DNA of 64,000 nucleotides from a bacterium. Its GTDB lineage: Bacteria > Electryoneota > RPQS01. Positions 36,302-43,762 of the stretch are shown piece after piece. The stretch is taken from assembly GCA_023382385.1 (NCBI GenBank), contig JAHDVH010000002.1, positions 634,219 to 698,218 of the forward strand, written 5' to 3'. A model generated the notes under the pieces. That model worked only from the letters and a program-made list of their open reading frames with translations, searched no databases and was not told where the DNA came from. The position numbers and the translations under genes are program-made. The stretch's first letter is position 1; each line of letters starts with the position of its first letter.

Positions 36302-36327
36302 GTCATCCTGAACGCAGTAAAGGATCT
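36302..36327. repeat. Dispersed repeat, copy B
   Basis: GTCATCCTGAACGCAGTAA is followed by AGGATCT, the same family as copy A with one extra substitution. Confidence 0.7.
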
Positions 36328-36387
36328 CGCTGCATCGTGACAACCCGCAGCGACTGTCAGTTCGAGTCCACGAATTCCAGGCCTGTC

Positions 36388-36413
36388 GTCATCCTGAACG
36401 CGGTGAAGGATCT
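36388..36413. repeat. Dispersed repeat, copy C
   Basis: GTCATCCTGAACGCGGTGAA is followed by GGATCT, 60 nt after the end of copy B in the same orientation. Confidence 0.7.
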
Positions 36414-36444
36414 CTTTCTATGACACGCAGCTGAGCGATTTTAT

Positions 36445-37167
36445 CTACCTGAAAGGAGACAACGTTGTGATGTCAACCCTTCCCTGATCGCCGTATGCAA
36501 TCAATTTGCCGGGCTCGGCGCCTTCAAAGTCGACGGTGAAGTTCAGCCGCTCTTTCCCTGACGACGGATTCTGTATAAAGGCATCGAAGTTGTCGAAAGT
36601 ACCTTTCGTACTCTGCCAAACCGCACGCACTCCGCCGATACTATCCAGCCCAATCAAAACGAGCTTGAAACTCTTGGCATTGGCTATCATGGAGTTGTAC
36701 TTCTCTTTATCCAGCGAGATCCAGTAGAAGTTTTTTCCGGAGCAAGGATTCGCAGCATGAATCCAGACGATATCGCCGTCGCGTACAAAATAGGCGATAC
36801 CGCCGAGCCACCGCAGTGACCACCCCTCAGCGAAAAACTGCGATAGGTGAGTTTCTATGAGCTGCGACTTGAGGTTCTTCCCAATCTTGGTGCTTCCGGT
36901 GCCCTGACGCGCTTCTCCCATCACGTGCCGTATTGCTGACGGAGATGGGTCTCTGTTCAGACTAATCCGAGGCTCTTGAGCCGTTTGTGCCTTTCCTGCG
37001 GGGCGAGTTCGGTCAACTGCACCAGAAGACGGGGAATAGCCTAAAGACTCGCTGCCTGCAATTTCCTGTAGTATTTTGCGGATCATCGCCCCCGGCGTAA
37101 GCCCAGTCAACTTCGAGGCAACCAGCAGCAGAACATAGGAATCATCATCTAACTCTAGTGTTTTCAA
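36445..37167 (-). CDS. Unknown protein with SeqA-N-like ribbon-helix N-terminus
   Basis: This 240-residue protein is on the minus strand inside a plus-strand region. I place the start at TTG 37167 because GAGGAG lies 7 nt upstream; a TTG 15 nt earlier would itself overlap that site. The first 35 residues (MKTLELDDDSYVLLLVASKL, then LTPGAMIRKILQEIAG) resemble the N-terminal oligomerisation domain of SeqA. The middle is a flexible Ser/Pro/Arg linker. The C-terminal half (FAEGWSLRWLGGIAYFVRDG; YWISLDKEKYNSMIANA) is unrecognised. A DNA-binding or restriction-like role is possible but unproven. The DNA is more AT-rich than its neighbours. Confidence 0.65.
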   Translation of the reverse strand: MKTLELDDDSYVLLLVASKLTGLTPGAMIRKILQEIAGSESLGYSPSSGAVDRTRPAGKAQTAQEPRISLNRDPSPSAIRHVMGEARQGTGSTKIGKNLKSQLIETHLSQFFAEGWSLRWLGGIAYFVRDGDIVWIHAANPCSGKNFYWISLDKEKYNSMIANAKSFKLVLIGLDSIGGVRAVWQSTKGTFDNFDAFIQNPSSGKERLNFTVDFEGAEPGKLIAYGDQGRVDITTLSPFR

Positions 37168-37541
37168 TTCGAATCTCCTCAAGATGTTAGCTGTTTCTAT
37201 TAACCAAACCTAACGCAGATAATTTACTACGATTTTCTGTGAAACACAAACTACGACAGTTAGCATTCATATATGTCCAAAGATAGATTTATTAGAATTT
37301 TACGCAAACAGAGTTCTGTGTCAGAAGTTTATTCCTGTAGTTTCTGAGGTTCATGCCTCTCGGTACTTGACTTTTACTACAAAGCTCATTCGGGTCGTTC
37401 TTCTGCTGGAGAATGCCCCCACCAGTCATCAACGCACCCTCTGTGCTCGATTTAGCAAGAAACAAGAGCAACTTAAGACTCTGCTCATAAGTTCACAAAC
37501 AGAGCATAAACAACTCATTGTGCTCGACTTAGCAAGGAAGA
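37168..37541. other. AT-rich spacer before mnmG with a near-perfect 21-bp direct repeat
   Basis: No gene is seen in this 374-nt stretch apart from a 25-codon reading frame at about 37413. The segment TGTGCTCGA(T/C)TTAGCAAG(A/G)AA occurs at 37442-37462 and 37519-37539. The second copy supplies the mnmG ribosome site (AAGGAAG). Confidence 0.55.
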
Positions 37542-39413
37542 ATGCCCATTTCACATATATATGATGTCGTCGTGATCGGCGGCGGACACGCGGGAATCGA
37601 AGCCGCACTGGCAACCGCGCGCATGGGCTTTCGCACCTGTCTGGTCACGCAGAATCTTCAGACTATCGGCCAAATGTCCTGCAATCCGGCCATCGGCGGG
37701 CTTGCTAAAGGCCAATTAGTCAAGGAGATAGACGCACTCGGCGGCGAAATGGGCAGGCTGGCAGATTTGGCTACCGTGCAGTTCCGCATGCTGAACCGCT
37801 CCAAAGGCCCAGCCGTCTGGTCACCGCGCGCCCAGTGCGATCGCGGTCTGTATGCTCGTGAAGCACGCAAGACTTTGGAGGGCCAGCGGAATCTTGATCT
37901 CAAACAGAATACAATCATAGATTTCGAGACAGCCGGAGGTCGGCTGACGGCCTGTATCGCACAGAGCGGCCAGCGCATAGAGTGCCGTGCCGCCGTGCTT
38001 TGCGCCGGAACATTCCTGAACGGCCTGTTGCACATGGGCGATTGGCAGCTCCCGGGCGGCAGAATCGGTGAGGCTCCCGCCTTGGTCCTTACCGAAATGC
38101 TTATGAAACATGGGTTTGAAGTCGGTCGTTTGAAAACTGGCACTCCACCGCGCCTTGACGGTCGTACTATTGATTACACCCGTTGCGAGTATCAGCCCGG
38201 CGATGGCCGCATTGTTCCATTCTCGGTGCGTTCTGGAAAGTCCGTCACCGACCAACTCGCGTGCCATCTAACCTACACAAATACAAAGACTCACGAAATT
38301 CTGCGCAACGGGCTGCACAAGTCCCCGCTGTTTGCTGGCCGGATTCAGGGGCGCGGTCCGCGCTATTGCCCGTCTATTGAAGACAAGATCGTCCGCTTCG
38401 CCGATAAGGACAGGCATCAGATTTTCCTTGAACCTGAAGGCTGGGACACGTTTGAAGTCTACATGAACGGCTTCAGCTCAAGCCTTCCAGAAGAGATTCA
38501 ATTTGAAGCACTTAGAACTGTTCCCGGGCTTGAACAGACCGAAATGATGCGTCCGGGTTATGCCGTTGAGTACGACTTCTTCCCTGCTCATCAGCTTCAT
38601 TACTCTTTGGAAACCAAGGTGATAGACGGCCTGTTCTTCGCTGGGCAGATCAACGGCACCACCGGCTACGAGGAGGCAGCCGCGCAGGGCTTGATTGCCG
38701 GAATAAACGCTGGTCAGAAACTGAACGGCGGACAGTCTCTGACGCTGGGAAGAGATCAAGCCTATATCGGCGTGCTGATTGACGACCTCATCACGAAAAC
38801 GCCCGACGAACCCTATCGGATGTTCACTTCCCGCGCCGAGCACCGTCTGATTCTGCGTCAGGACAATGCAGACCTGCGTTTAACAGATATTGGCCGCAAA
38901 CTTGGATTGGTATCGGATCGGCAATACGATTGCTATTTAGAAAAGAAACAAAAGCTTACTGAGCTGACCGCCCTCCTGCACGAAACCCGTCTCGAAGAGC
39001 TGGCTGATTCCGGCTTGCTCTCCGATCCGAAACTGAAAGGCAGCCGCTTCGCAGCCATCTTGAAGCGTCCTGAAGCGGAACTCGGTTCACTACTTAGGGA
39101 TAGTTCACAGCTTGCCGGAAAGGTTGCGGATGATCTCGACGAAGACCTGATTGCGGCTGTTGAAATGGATGTAAAATATGAAGGTTACATCCAGCGCGAG
39201 CGCTTCCGGGCGGAGCAGGTGCGGCACTGGGAAGAGGTGCGGCTCCCTGAGAATATGGACCTTTGGGCGGTGCACTCGATGTCTCACGAGGCCCGCGAGA
39301 AGATCAAGCACTTCAAACCCAAGACCTTGGGCCAAGCCGGGCGGATTTCCGGTGTGCGCCCTTCAGACACTTCGGCACTGCTGATCCACCTCAAGAGAAC
39401 GGGCCACTTGTAA
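37542..39413 (+). CDS. mnmG: tRNA uridine-5-carboxymethylaminomethyl modification enzyme MnmG
   Basis: The 623-residue protein is the FAD-dependent partner of MnmE. It begins with a dinucleotide-binding motif (YDVVVIGGGHAGIEAALA), then QMSCNPAIGGLAKGQLVKEI and GTFLNGLLHMGDWQLPGGR. The middle has LKTGTPPRLDGRTID and GTTGYEEAAAQGLIAGINA. The C-terminal DLWAVHSMSHEAREKIKHF with RISGVRPSDTSALL is the tRNA/MnmE-binding region. Length is typical. AGGA lies 3 nt upstream of ATG. Confidence 0.97.
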   Translation: MPISHIYDVVVIGGGHAGIEAALATARMGFRTCLVTQNLQTIGQMSCNPAIGGLAKGQLVKEIDALGGEMGRLADLATVQFRMLNRSKGPAVWSPRAQCDRGLYAREARKTLEGQRNLDLKQNTIIDFETAGGRLTACIAQSGQRIECRAAVLCAGTFLNGLLHMGDWQLPGGRIGEAPALVLTEMLMKHGFEVGRLKTGTPPRLDGRTIDYTRCEYQPGDGRIVPFSVRSGKSVTDQLACHLTYTNTKTHEILRNGLHKSPLFAGRIQGRGPRYCPSIEDKIVRFADKDRHQIFLEPEGWDTFEVYMNGFSSSLPEEIQFEALRTVPGLEQTEMMRPGYAVEYDFFPAHQLHYSLETKVIDGLFFAGQINGTTGYEEAAAQGLIAGINAGQKLNGGQSLTLGRDQAYIGVLIDDLITKTPDEPYRMFTSRAEHRLILRQDNADLRLTDIGRKLGLVSDRQYDCYLEKKQKLTELTALLHETRLEELADSGLLSDPKLKGSRFAAILKRPEAELGSLLRDSSQLAGKVADDLDEDLIAAVEMDVKYEGYIQRERFRAEQVRHWEEVRLPENMDLWAVHSMSHEAREKIKHFKPKTLGQAGRISGVRPSDTSALLIHLKRTGHL

Positions 39414-39428
39414 GCTCTTGTTTTGGAG

Positions 39429-39444
39429 TGTTTCACGTGAAACA
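39429..39444. promoter_or_regulatory. parS site 2 (perfect)
   Basis: TGTTTCACGTGAAACA is a perfect 16-bp palindrome identical to the canonical ParB binding site. It lies 15 nt after the mnmG stop codon. Confidence 0.93.
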
Positions 39445-39550
39445 TCCACATTCTCTGGTGGATAACTTTGTGAAAATGCTCAGGATAGAGTCCATCTTTG
39501 CCAGATAAATCTTATAATATCAAAGGTCAGCATTTCAGGAATCTGCTGGA

Positions 39551-39595
39551 CAGCGACCGCCGGTTTTGTGAACAAACTGTGAATGGCGGTTTTAT
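39551..39595 (+). promoter_or_regulatory. Structured leader just before rsmG, possible attenuator
   Basis: ACCGCC (39556-39561) can pair with GGCGGT (39585-39590), enclosing TTTGT/ACAAA, and TTTT follows. It ends directly at the rsmG GTG start, so it could act as an attenuator or sequester the start. The stems are short. Confidence 0.3.
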
Positions 39596-40162
39596 GTGAA
39601 CCCCGATCAGCTACTGCATCTCGAGCACTACCTCACCCGCGTGGCCGAAGCAGGCATCCTGCTGGTTTCTCAGGCCGATCGGTCGCGACTGCGGGAACGA
39701 CACTTAGCTCCGTCTTTGGCGGGGCTTGAGCTGCTCCCGGCTACCGGCAGGGTTTTGGACATTGGCAGCGGCGGAGGGTTTCCGGCCATTCCGTTGGCTA
39801 TTCTAACTCCTCACTTAACATGGACTTTGGTCGAGTCGAATCAGCGGAAAGCCGCATTTCTGACTCGTGTTTCACGTGAAACAGAGCTCACACAACGGCT
39901 TACGGTGGTTTGTCAACGTGTGGAGAAACTTATCCACTCTGAAGTTGGAAGATTCGACTGCATCACAGCCCGCGCCGTGACTGAGCTGCCCCAGTTGGTT
40001 AAATGGTGTCGGCCTTTGCTGGCGCCGGAGGGCGAGCTGCTGTTCTGGAAAGGTCGGGAATGGCGGCACGAAGCCTGGCCGGAAGAACTTGGGCTTAAAT
40101 TACTCTCTGAACTCAACTTAGCCGACGGCGGCCGACTCATAAAGCTGATGATCGACAAGTGA
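39596..40162 (+). CDS. rsmG: 16S rRNA (guanine-527-N7)-methyltransferase RsmG
   Basis: The 188-residue protein has the AdoMet-binding motif GRVLDIGSGGGFPAIPLAI and the RsmG pattern TLVESNQRKAAFLTRVSRET (the parS sequence encodes part of VSRET), then FDCITARAVTELPQLVKW. It methylates G527 of 16S rRNA. The start is GTG 39596. It overlaps murQ by 4 nt (GTGA). In many bacteria parAB follow rsmG, but here they do not. Confidence 0.95.
   Translation: MNPDQLLHLEHYLTRVAEAGILLVSQADRSRLRERHLAPSLAGLELLPATGRVLDIGSGGGFPAIPLAILTPHLTWTLVESNQRKAAFLTRVSRETELTQRLTVVCQRVEKLIHSEVGRFDCITARAVTELPQLVKWCRPLLAPEGELLFWKGREWRHEAWPEELGLKLLSELNLADGGRLIKLMIDK
39868..39883. promoter_or_regulatory. parS site 3 (perfect, inside rsmG)
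   Basis: TGTTTCACGTGAAACA occurs inside rsmG, where it encodes the conserved VSRET residues. The dual role (coding and ParB binding) is known in other bacteria. Confidence 0.93.
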
Positions 40163-41100
40163 AAGAAGACGTTTTCAAGGAACTCGCCGGATTGACGACG
40201 GAAGCGCGGAATCCGGACACGATGACTCTCGACTCGATGACGACGCGCGAGATTCTCGAAGCAATGAACCGCGAAGATCGGAAAGTGCCCGAGGTGCTGG
40301 CCTCGGCGCTGCCGCTGATCGAGCAGGTGGTCGATCGGGTGGTGCAGGCCTTTCAGAAAGGCGGCCGCCTCATCTATATAGGTGCCGGAACTTCTGGACG
40401 ATTAGGGGTGCTGGATGCGGCGGAGTGTCCGCCGACTTTCGGAACGGATCCCTGGCAGGTGCAGGGGTTTATTGCCGGAGGGCCGGACGCGCTGGTGCGG
40501 GCTGTGGAAGGGGCGGAAGATAACCCCGACGGCGTGCTACACGACTTTGAGATGTGTTGTATAAATGAGGAGGACGTGGTGGTGGGTATCACGGCTTCCC
40601 GCCGAACTCCTTATGTTTTAGGAGGTTTACGTCACGCGAAAGCGCACGGCTGTTTTACGGCACTGCTCATTTGCAATAGCTGGAACGAAGAGACCCCCCC
40701 TAACCCCCCCGTGAACGGAGGGGGACCGGCGGACATCATTATTGAATTGCCGGTCGGGCCGGAAGTGTTGACGGGCTCGACACGACTGAAGGCGGGGACG
40801 GCAACGAAGCTCGCGCTGAACATGATCACGACAGCGTCATGGGTGCGGATGGGGAAGTGCTACGAAAATCTGATGGTGGATTTGCGGATGGGGAGCCAGA
40901 AGCTGCAGGCTCGCGCGCGGCGGATCATGATGGAGATCACCGGCTGCGATTACGAATGGGCCGACGAGCTCTTGCGCTCGGCGGGCGGCGAGCTGAAGAC
41001 CGCGCTGATGATGCACTTTCGCGGCGTGACCTCGGAACATGCGCGCGAGTGGCTCGAGGAGCATGGGGGGAAGGTGGGGAAAATGGAAGGTACGAAATAG
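40159..41100 (+). CDS. murQ: N-acetylmuramic acid 6-phosphate etherase
   Basis: The 313-residue protein cleaves the lactyl ether of MurNAc-6-phosphate during cell-wall recycling. It has the SIS-domain motifs GRLIYIGAGTSGRLGVLDAA and ECPPTFGTDPWQVQGFIAGG (split between two blocks) and VLTGSTRLKAGTATKLALNM. A stretch of about 12 residues (ETPPNPPVNGGG) near residue 180 is encoded by a palindromic C-run/G-run repeat and looks inserted. GTG 40159 overlaps the rsmG stop. No murP or other recycling gene lies nearby. Confidence 0.93.
   Translation: MKEDVFKELAGLTTEARNPDTMTLDSMTTREILEAMNREDRKVPEVLASALPLIEQVVDRVVQAFQKGGRLIYIGAGTSGRLGVLDAAECPPTFGTDPWQVQGFIAGGPDALVRAVEGAEDNPDGVLHDFEMCCINEEDVVVGITASRRTPYVLGGLRHAKAHGCFTALLICNSWNEETPPNPPVNGGGPADIIIELPVGPEVLTGSTRLKAGTATKLALNMITTASWVRMGKCYENLMVDLRMGSQKLQARARRIMMEITGCDYEWADELLRSAGGELKTALMMHFRGVTSEHAREWLEEHGGKVGKMEGTK
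40694..40725. repeat. Palindromic C-run/G-run repeat inside murQ
   Basis: Seven C, TAA, seven C, GTGAACGGA and five G form a hairpin. It is in frame and adds the sequence PPNPPVNGGG to MurQ. Confidence 0.6.
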
Positions 41101-41267
41101 AAAATCGGAAAAGCAGAGAAGGAATACCGCGTCGGCAACGGAGTTTTGTTTTGACTGGAAAGCATGCGATTGAAAAGCGTTTTCAAGCGGAGATAAAGTT
41201 AAACGACACAGAGTGCTTGCACAAACAGAAGGCAAGCGAAAGATAAGAATACAAAGATATCATACGC

Positions 41268-41287
41268 GGACACAGCGAGCTGTGTCC
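41268..41287. repeat. Intergenic hairpin repeat before the SRPBCC gene
   Basis: GGACACAG (41268-41275) and CTGTGTCC (41280-41287) form a perfect 8-bp stem. It looks like a short dispersed palindrome and not a terminator, since no T-run follows. Confidence 0.5.
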
Positions 41288-41308
41288 CAACAGAGCATCA
41301 CACACATC

Positions 41309-41785
41309 ATGCCACACAACCTAAAACTCCCTGTATCGAAGTCGAAGCTTGGCTATACGACTTCGCACGTGATCAAGCAGCCGCTCAAGAAAGTCTGGGA
41401 AGCGGTGACCGAAGGACAACATGTCAAGAAATATTTCTGCGATAAGCAGATCGGCGAATGGGGTCCCGACCTCGCGCCGGTGCGCTGGTGGTGGAAAGAA
41501 TACGGCGACGAAACGATGGATATGTATCCGATCGAATATAAGAAGTATGAGAAAATCGTATTTGTCGGGCCGGCGATGGGGCCGAAGTATATGACGACGA
41601 TGACATTTGAATTCATCAAGAAGGGTCCGCGCGAAACCATCTTCCGCGTCCACGACTACGGCTACAAGCAGAAAGACCTGAAGGTCGCGTTCATGATGTG
41701 CGAAGGCTGGACGGAATTTCACACCTACCTGAAGGCCTATCTGAAATTCAACGTGGACACGATGCGCGAGAAGAAACACAGATAA
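41309..41785 (+). CDS. SRPBCC-family protein
   Basis: The 158-residue protein starts at ATG 41309 (MPHNLKLPVSKSKLGYTTSH). It has the SRPBCC pattern HVIKQPLKKVWEAVTEGQHV and a C-terminal helix (WTEFHTYLKAYLKFNVD). A longer reading frame begins at 41213 but spans a hairpin repeat. It is paralogous to the protein at 42428 (shared APLKKVWEA/QPLKKVWEA, EGWTEF/QGWTEF). The ligand is unknown. Confidence 0.82.
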   Translation: MPHNLKLPVSKSKLGYTTSHVIKQPLKKVWEAVTEGQHVKKYFCDKQIGEWGPDLAPVRWWWKEYGDETMDMYPIEYKKYEKIVFVGPAMGPKYMTTMTFEFIKKGPRETIFRVHDYGYKQKDLKVAFMMCEGWTEFHTYLKAYLKFNVDTMREKKHR

Positions 41786-41873
41786 CAAAGCGGATAAGAA
41801 GACCGAGCAGAGAGCGAACGCATCGGTTTGCTATATCCAATATTGACTTTTCAATTCTGAGAGAGGATTAAAC

Positions 41874-42398
41874 ATGATCCCGATTCCGGAAAATGCGGCG
41901 CACTGGCACATTGTCTTAGTGCACATGCCGATGATATTTTTCAAGGTGAGCGCAATCGTCATGGTGCTGGCGACGCTGTGGAAGGACGGACGTTGGCAGC
42001 GGGTCGCCTTAGGATTTCTGATTGCGGCGGTGCTGCTCACGGGCGCGGCGTTTCAAAGCGGCGAGTCGGCGGAAGATATTGTTGAGCAAACGATACCCGA
42101 TGCCGAGCCGCATATTCATCCGCACGAGGAAATTGCGGAAACGGCGCGGAATATTATCATCCCGTTTGGTATTCTAATGCTGATTCTCCTGTGGTTCACA
42201 CGGAAGCACACGCTGTTGCCGGTGTGGGCCTCGTGGGGTTCGGTGGTAGTGATGACAGGAATCATTATATTATTGTTGAATGTCGCCTCGGCGGGCGGGA
42301 AGATCAATCATCCCGAAGTGCGCGGAGGAGCGGCCATTCAGATGCAGTATGATGATGATGACAGTGGCAGGGGTCGCGGCCGCTCGTCGGACGACTGA
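41874..42398 (+). CDS. DUF2231-like membrane protein
   Basis: The 174-residue protein has about four hydrophobic segments and HWHIVLVHMPMIFFKVSAI near the N-terminus, resembling the DUF2231 pattern (HxxxVHxP). A loop has HIHPHEE and the end has GGKINHPEVRGG followed by an acidic, Arg/Gly tail. The histidines hint at heme or metal binding (inference). It sits between two paralogous SRPBCC genes. AGAGAGGA precedes ATG at a short distance. Confidence 0.7.
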   Translation: MIPIPENAAHWHIVLVHMPMIFFKVSAIVMVLATLWKDGRWQRVALGFLIAAVLLTGAAFQSGESAEDIVEQTIPDAEPHIHPHEEIAETARNIIIPFGILMLILLWFTRKHTLLPVWASWGSVVVMTGIIILLLNVASAGGKINHPEVRGGAAIQMQYDDDDSGRGRGRSSDD

Positions 42399-42427
42399 CA
42401 AACAGAGTAATAACAGGGAGTAGGGTC

Positions 42428-42892
42428 ATGGCGAAGCAGAAGGCGCCGGATTTCACGTTGGCGCGCGGGAAGATCGGGTTTACGGTGTCGCATGGGATGC
42501 GCGCTCCGCTGAAGAAGGTGTGGGAGGCGGCGACGCAGGCGAAACATCTGGAGAAGTTTTTCGTACACAAGGTACGCGGGGACTTCAACGAGAAGTTTGA
42601 GCCGGTGTTTTGGACGTGGCCGAGTCACGGCGAGTTTCCGCTTTATCCGGTGGCCTACGCACCCGGGAAGTATTTGGAGTTTCACTGGCAGCTCTACGGC
42701 TCGAAGAATAAATTTTCGCATGTGCGGTTTGAGTTTGTGGAGAAGAAGGGTGTTGTGACGGTGACGATCAGCGAGTCGGGTTGGACGCAGAGCGGATTGG
42801 CGCGCGCGTTCGACAACTGTCAGGGGTGGACGGAGTTTCTGCTGGGCTTGCAGGCTTATGTGATGTGGAAGAAAGACTTGCGGACACGCTGA
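42428..42892 (+). CDS. SRPBCC-family protein (paralogue)
   Basis: The 154-residue protein has the pattern GFTVSHGMRAPLKKVWEAAT and ends in CQGWTEFLLGLQAYVMWKK, matching the protein at 41309 along its length. The two form a pair around the DUF2231-like gene. GGGAG lies upstream of the ATG. Function unknown. Confidence 0.82.
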   Translation: MAKQKAPDFTLARGKIGFTVSHGMRAPLKKVWEAATQAKHLEKFFVHKVRGDFNEKFEPVFWTWPSHGEFPLYPVAYAPGKYLEFHWQLYGSKNKFSHVRFEFVEKKGVVTVTISESGWTQSGLARAFDNCQGWTEFLLGLQAYVMWKKDLRTR

Positions 42893-42907
42893 GCGGGAAT
42901 CGAGACG

Positions 42908-43582
42908 ATGGCGGAATTGATTGGAGAGATACTTGATTACGAAACGATAGCGGCGTTGGAAGAAGACGGAGCGTTTGACTTGCCGATGGAAGACAGGTTG
43001 TTTGTGGTAGACCTGGGGAATGTGCTCTTACAGCTTGATTTTGAGCGGTTTGTCGCGCGTGCGGCGGAACGCGGCACACGGTCGCGCGAGGAGATTCGCG
43101 AGCGCTACATTCGCGGAGAGAGCAAGGCGAACTTCGAACGGGGGCAACGCACGTCGGAAGCATTCATTGAAGAGCTGCGCGAGTATTTGGGTTGGCCGAA
43201 ACTTGCGGCGAACTATGAGCGGCTGCGGGAAATCTGGTGCGACATCTTCGATGAGTTTCCCGGAGCACAAGAAGGGCTGGAGCAGCTCAAACGATTGGGT
43301 CCGGTTTGGGTGCTGTCGGATACAGATCCGCTGCATATTCAATGGGTGTCACGTTATTATTCGTGGGCACTCGAAGTGGATCAGGTGCTGACGTCGTACG
43401 AGCGCGGCAAGTTGAAACGCGACGCAGGCTCTTTTGAAAGTCTTGTAAGACTTTCGGAGTTGAAGCCGAAACAGATCACGTTTATAGACGATCTTCCTGA
43501 CAATGTGGAGGCCGCGCGGCGCGCGGGGCTGTCGGCGATACTGTTTACGACATGGGAAAATGTGTGGCTGGAGTTGGAGTAG
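42908..43582 (+). CDS. HAD-superfamily hydrolase (YihX-like)
   Basis: The 224-residue protein has the HAD motif I LFVVDLGNVLLQLDFERFV (DLGNV as in YihX-type phosphatases) and the late motif ITFIDDLPDNVEAARRAGL. The cap is helical. Homologues are sugar-phosphate phosphatases, but the substrate is not readable. The first 25 residues are an extension not typical of the core. Confidence 0.85.
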   Translation: MAELIGEILDYETIAALEEDGAFDLPMEDRLFVVDLGNVLLQLDFERFVARAAERGTRSREEIRERYIRGESKANFERGQRTSEAFIEELREYLGWPKLAANYERLREIWCDIFDEFPGAQEGLEQLKRLGPVWVLSDTDPLHIQWVSRYYSWALEVDQVLTSYERGKLKRDAGSFESLVRLSELKPKQITFIDDLPDNVEAARRAGLSAILFTTWENVWLELE

Positions 43583-43596
43583 CGGTCGACCCACAG

Positions 43597-43648
43597 GGTT
43601 GTCCACGATAACTTGAGCAATGTGGATATACGTTGTGGATTTGTGGAG
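43597..43648. other. Cluster of DnaA-box-like 9-mers
   Basis: Compared with TTATCCACA or its complement TGTGGATAA: TGTGGATAT (43619-43627) and TGTGGAGAA (43640-43648) have one mismatch. TTGTCCACG (43597-43605) and TGTGGATTT (43632-43640) have two. All four lie in one 180-nt gene-free spacer. Confidence 0.4.
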
Positions 43649-43762
43649 AAGTGTCAAATCGGCAAAAACGATTGAAGCGGGAGCCTTTGCGAGCGAATTT
43701 GGATTCATCAGAGATAGAACTGCAGGAATTTTGAGCAGAGAGCAGAGAAAAGGAGACCCATC

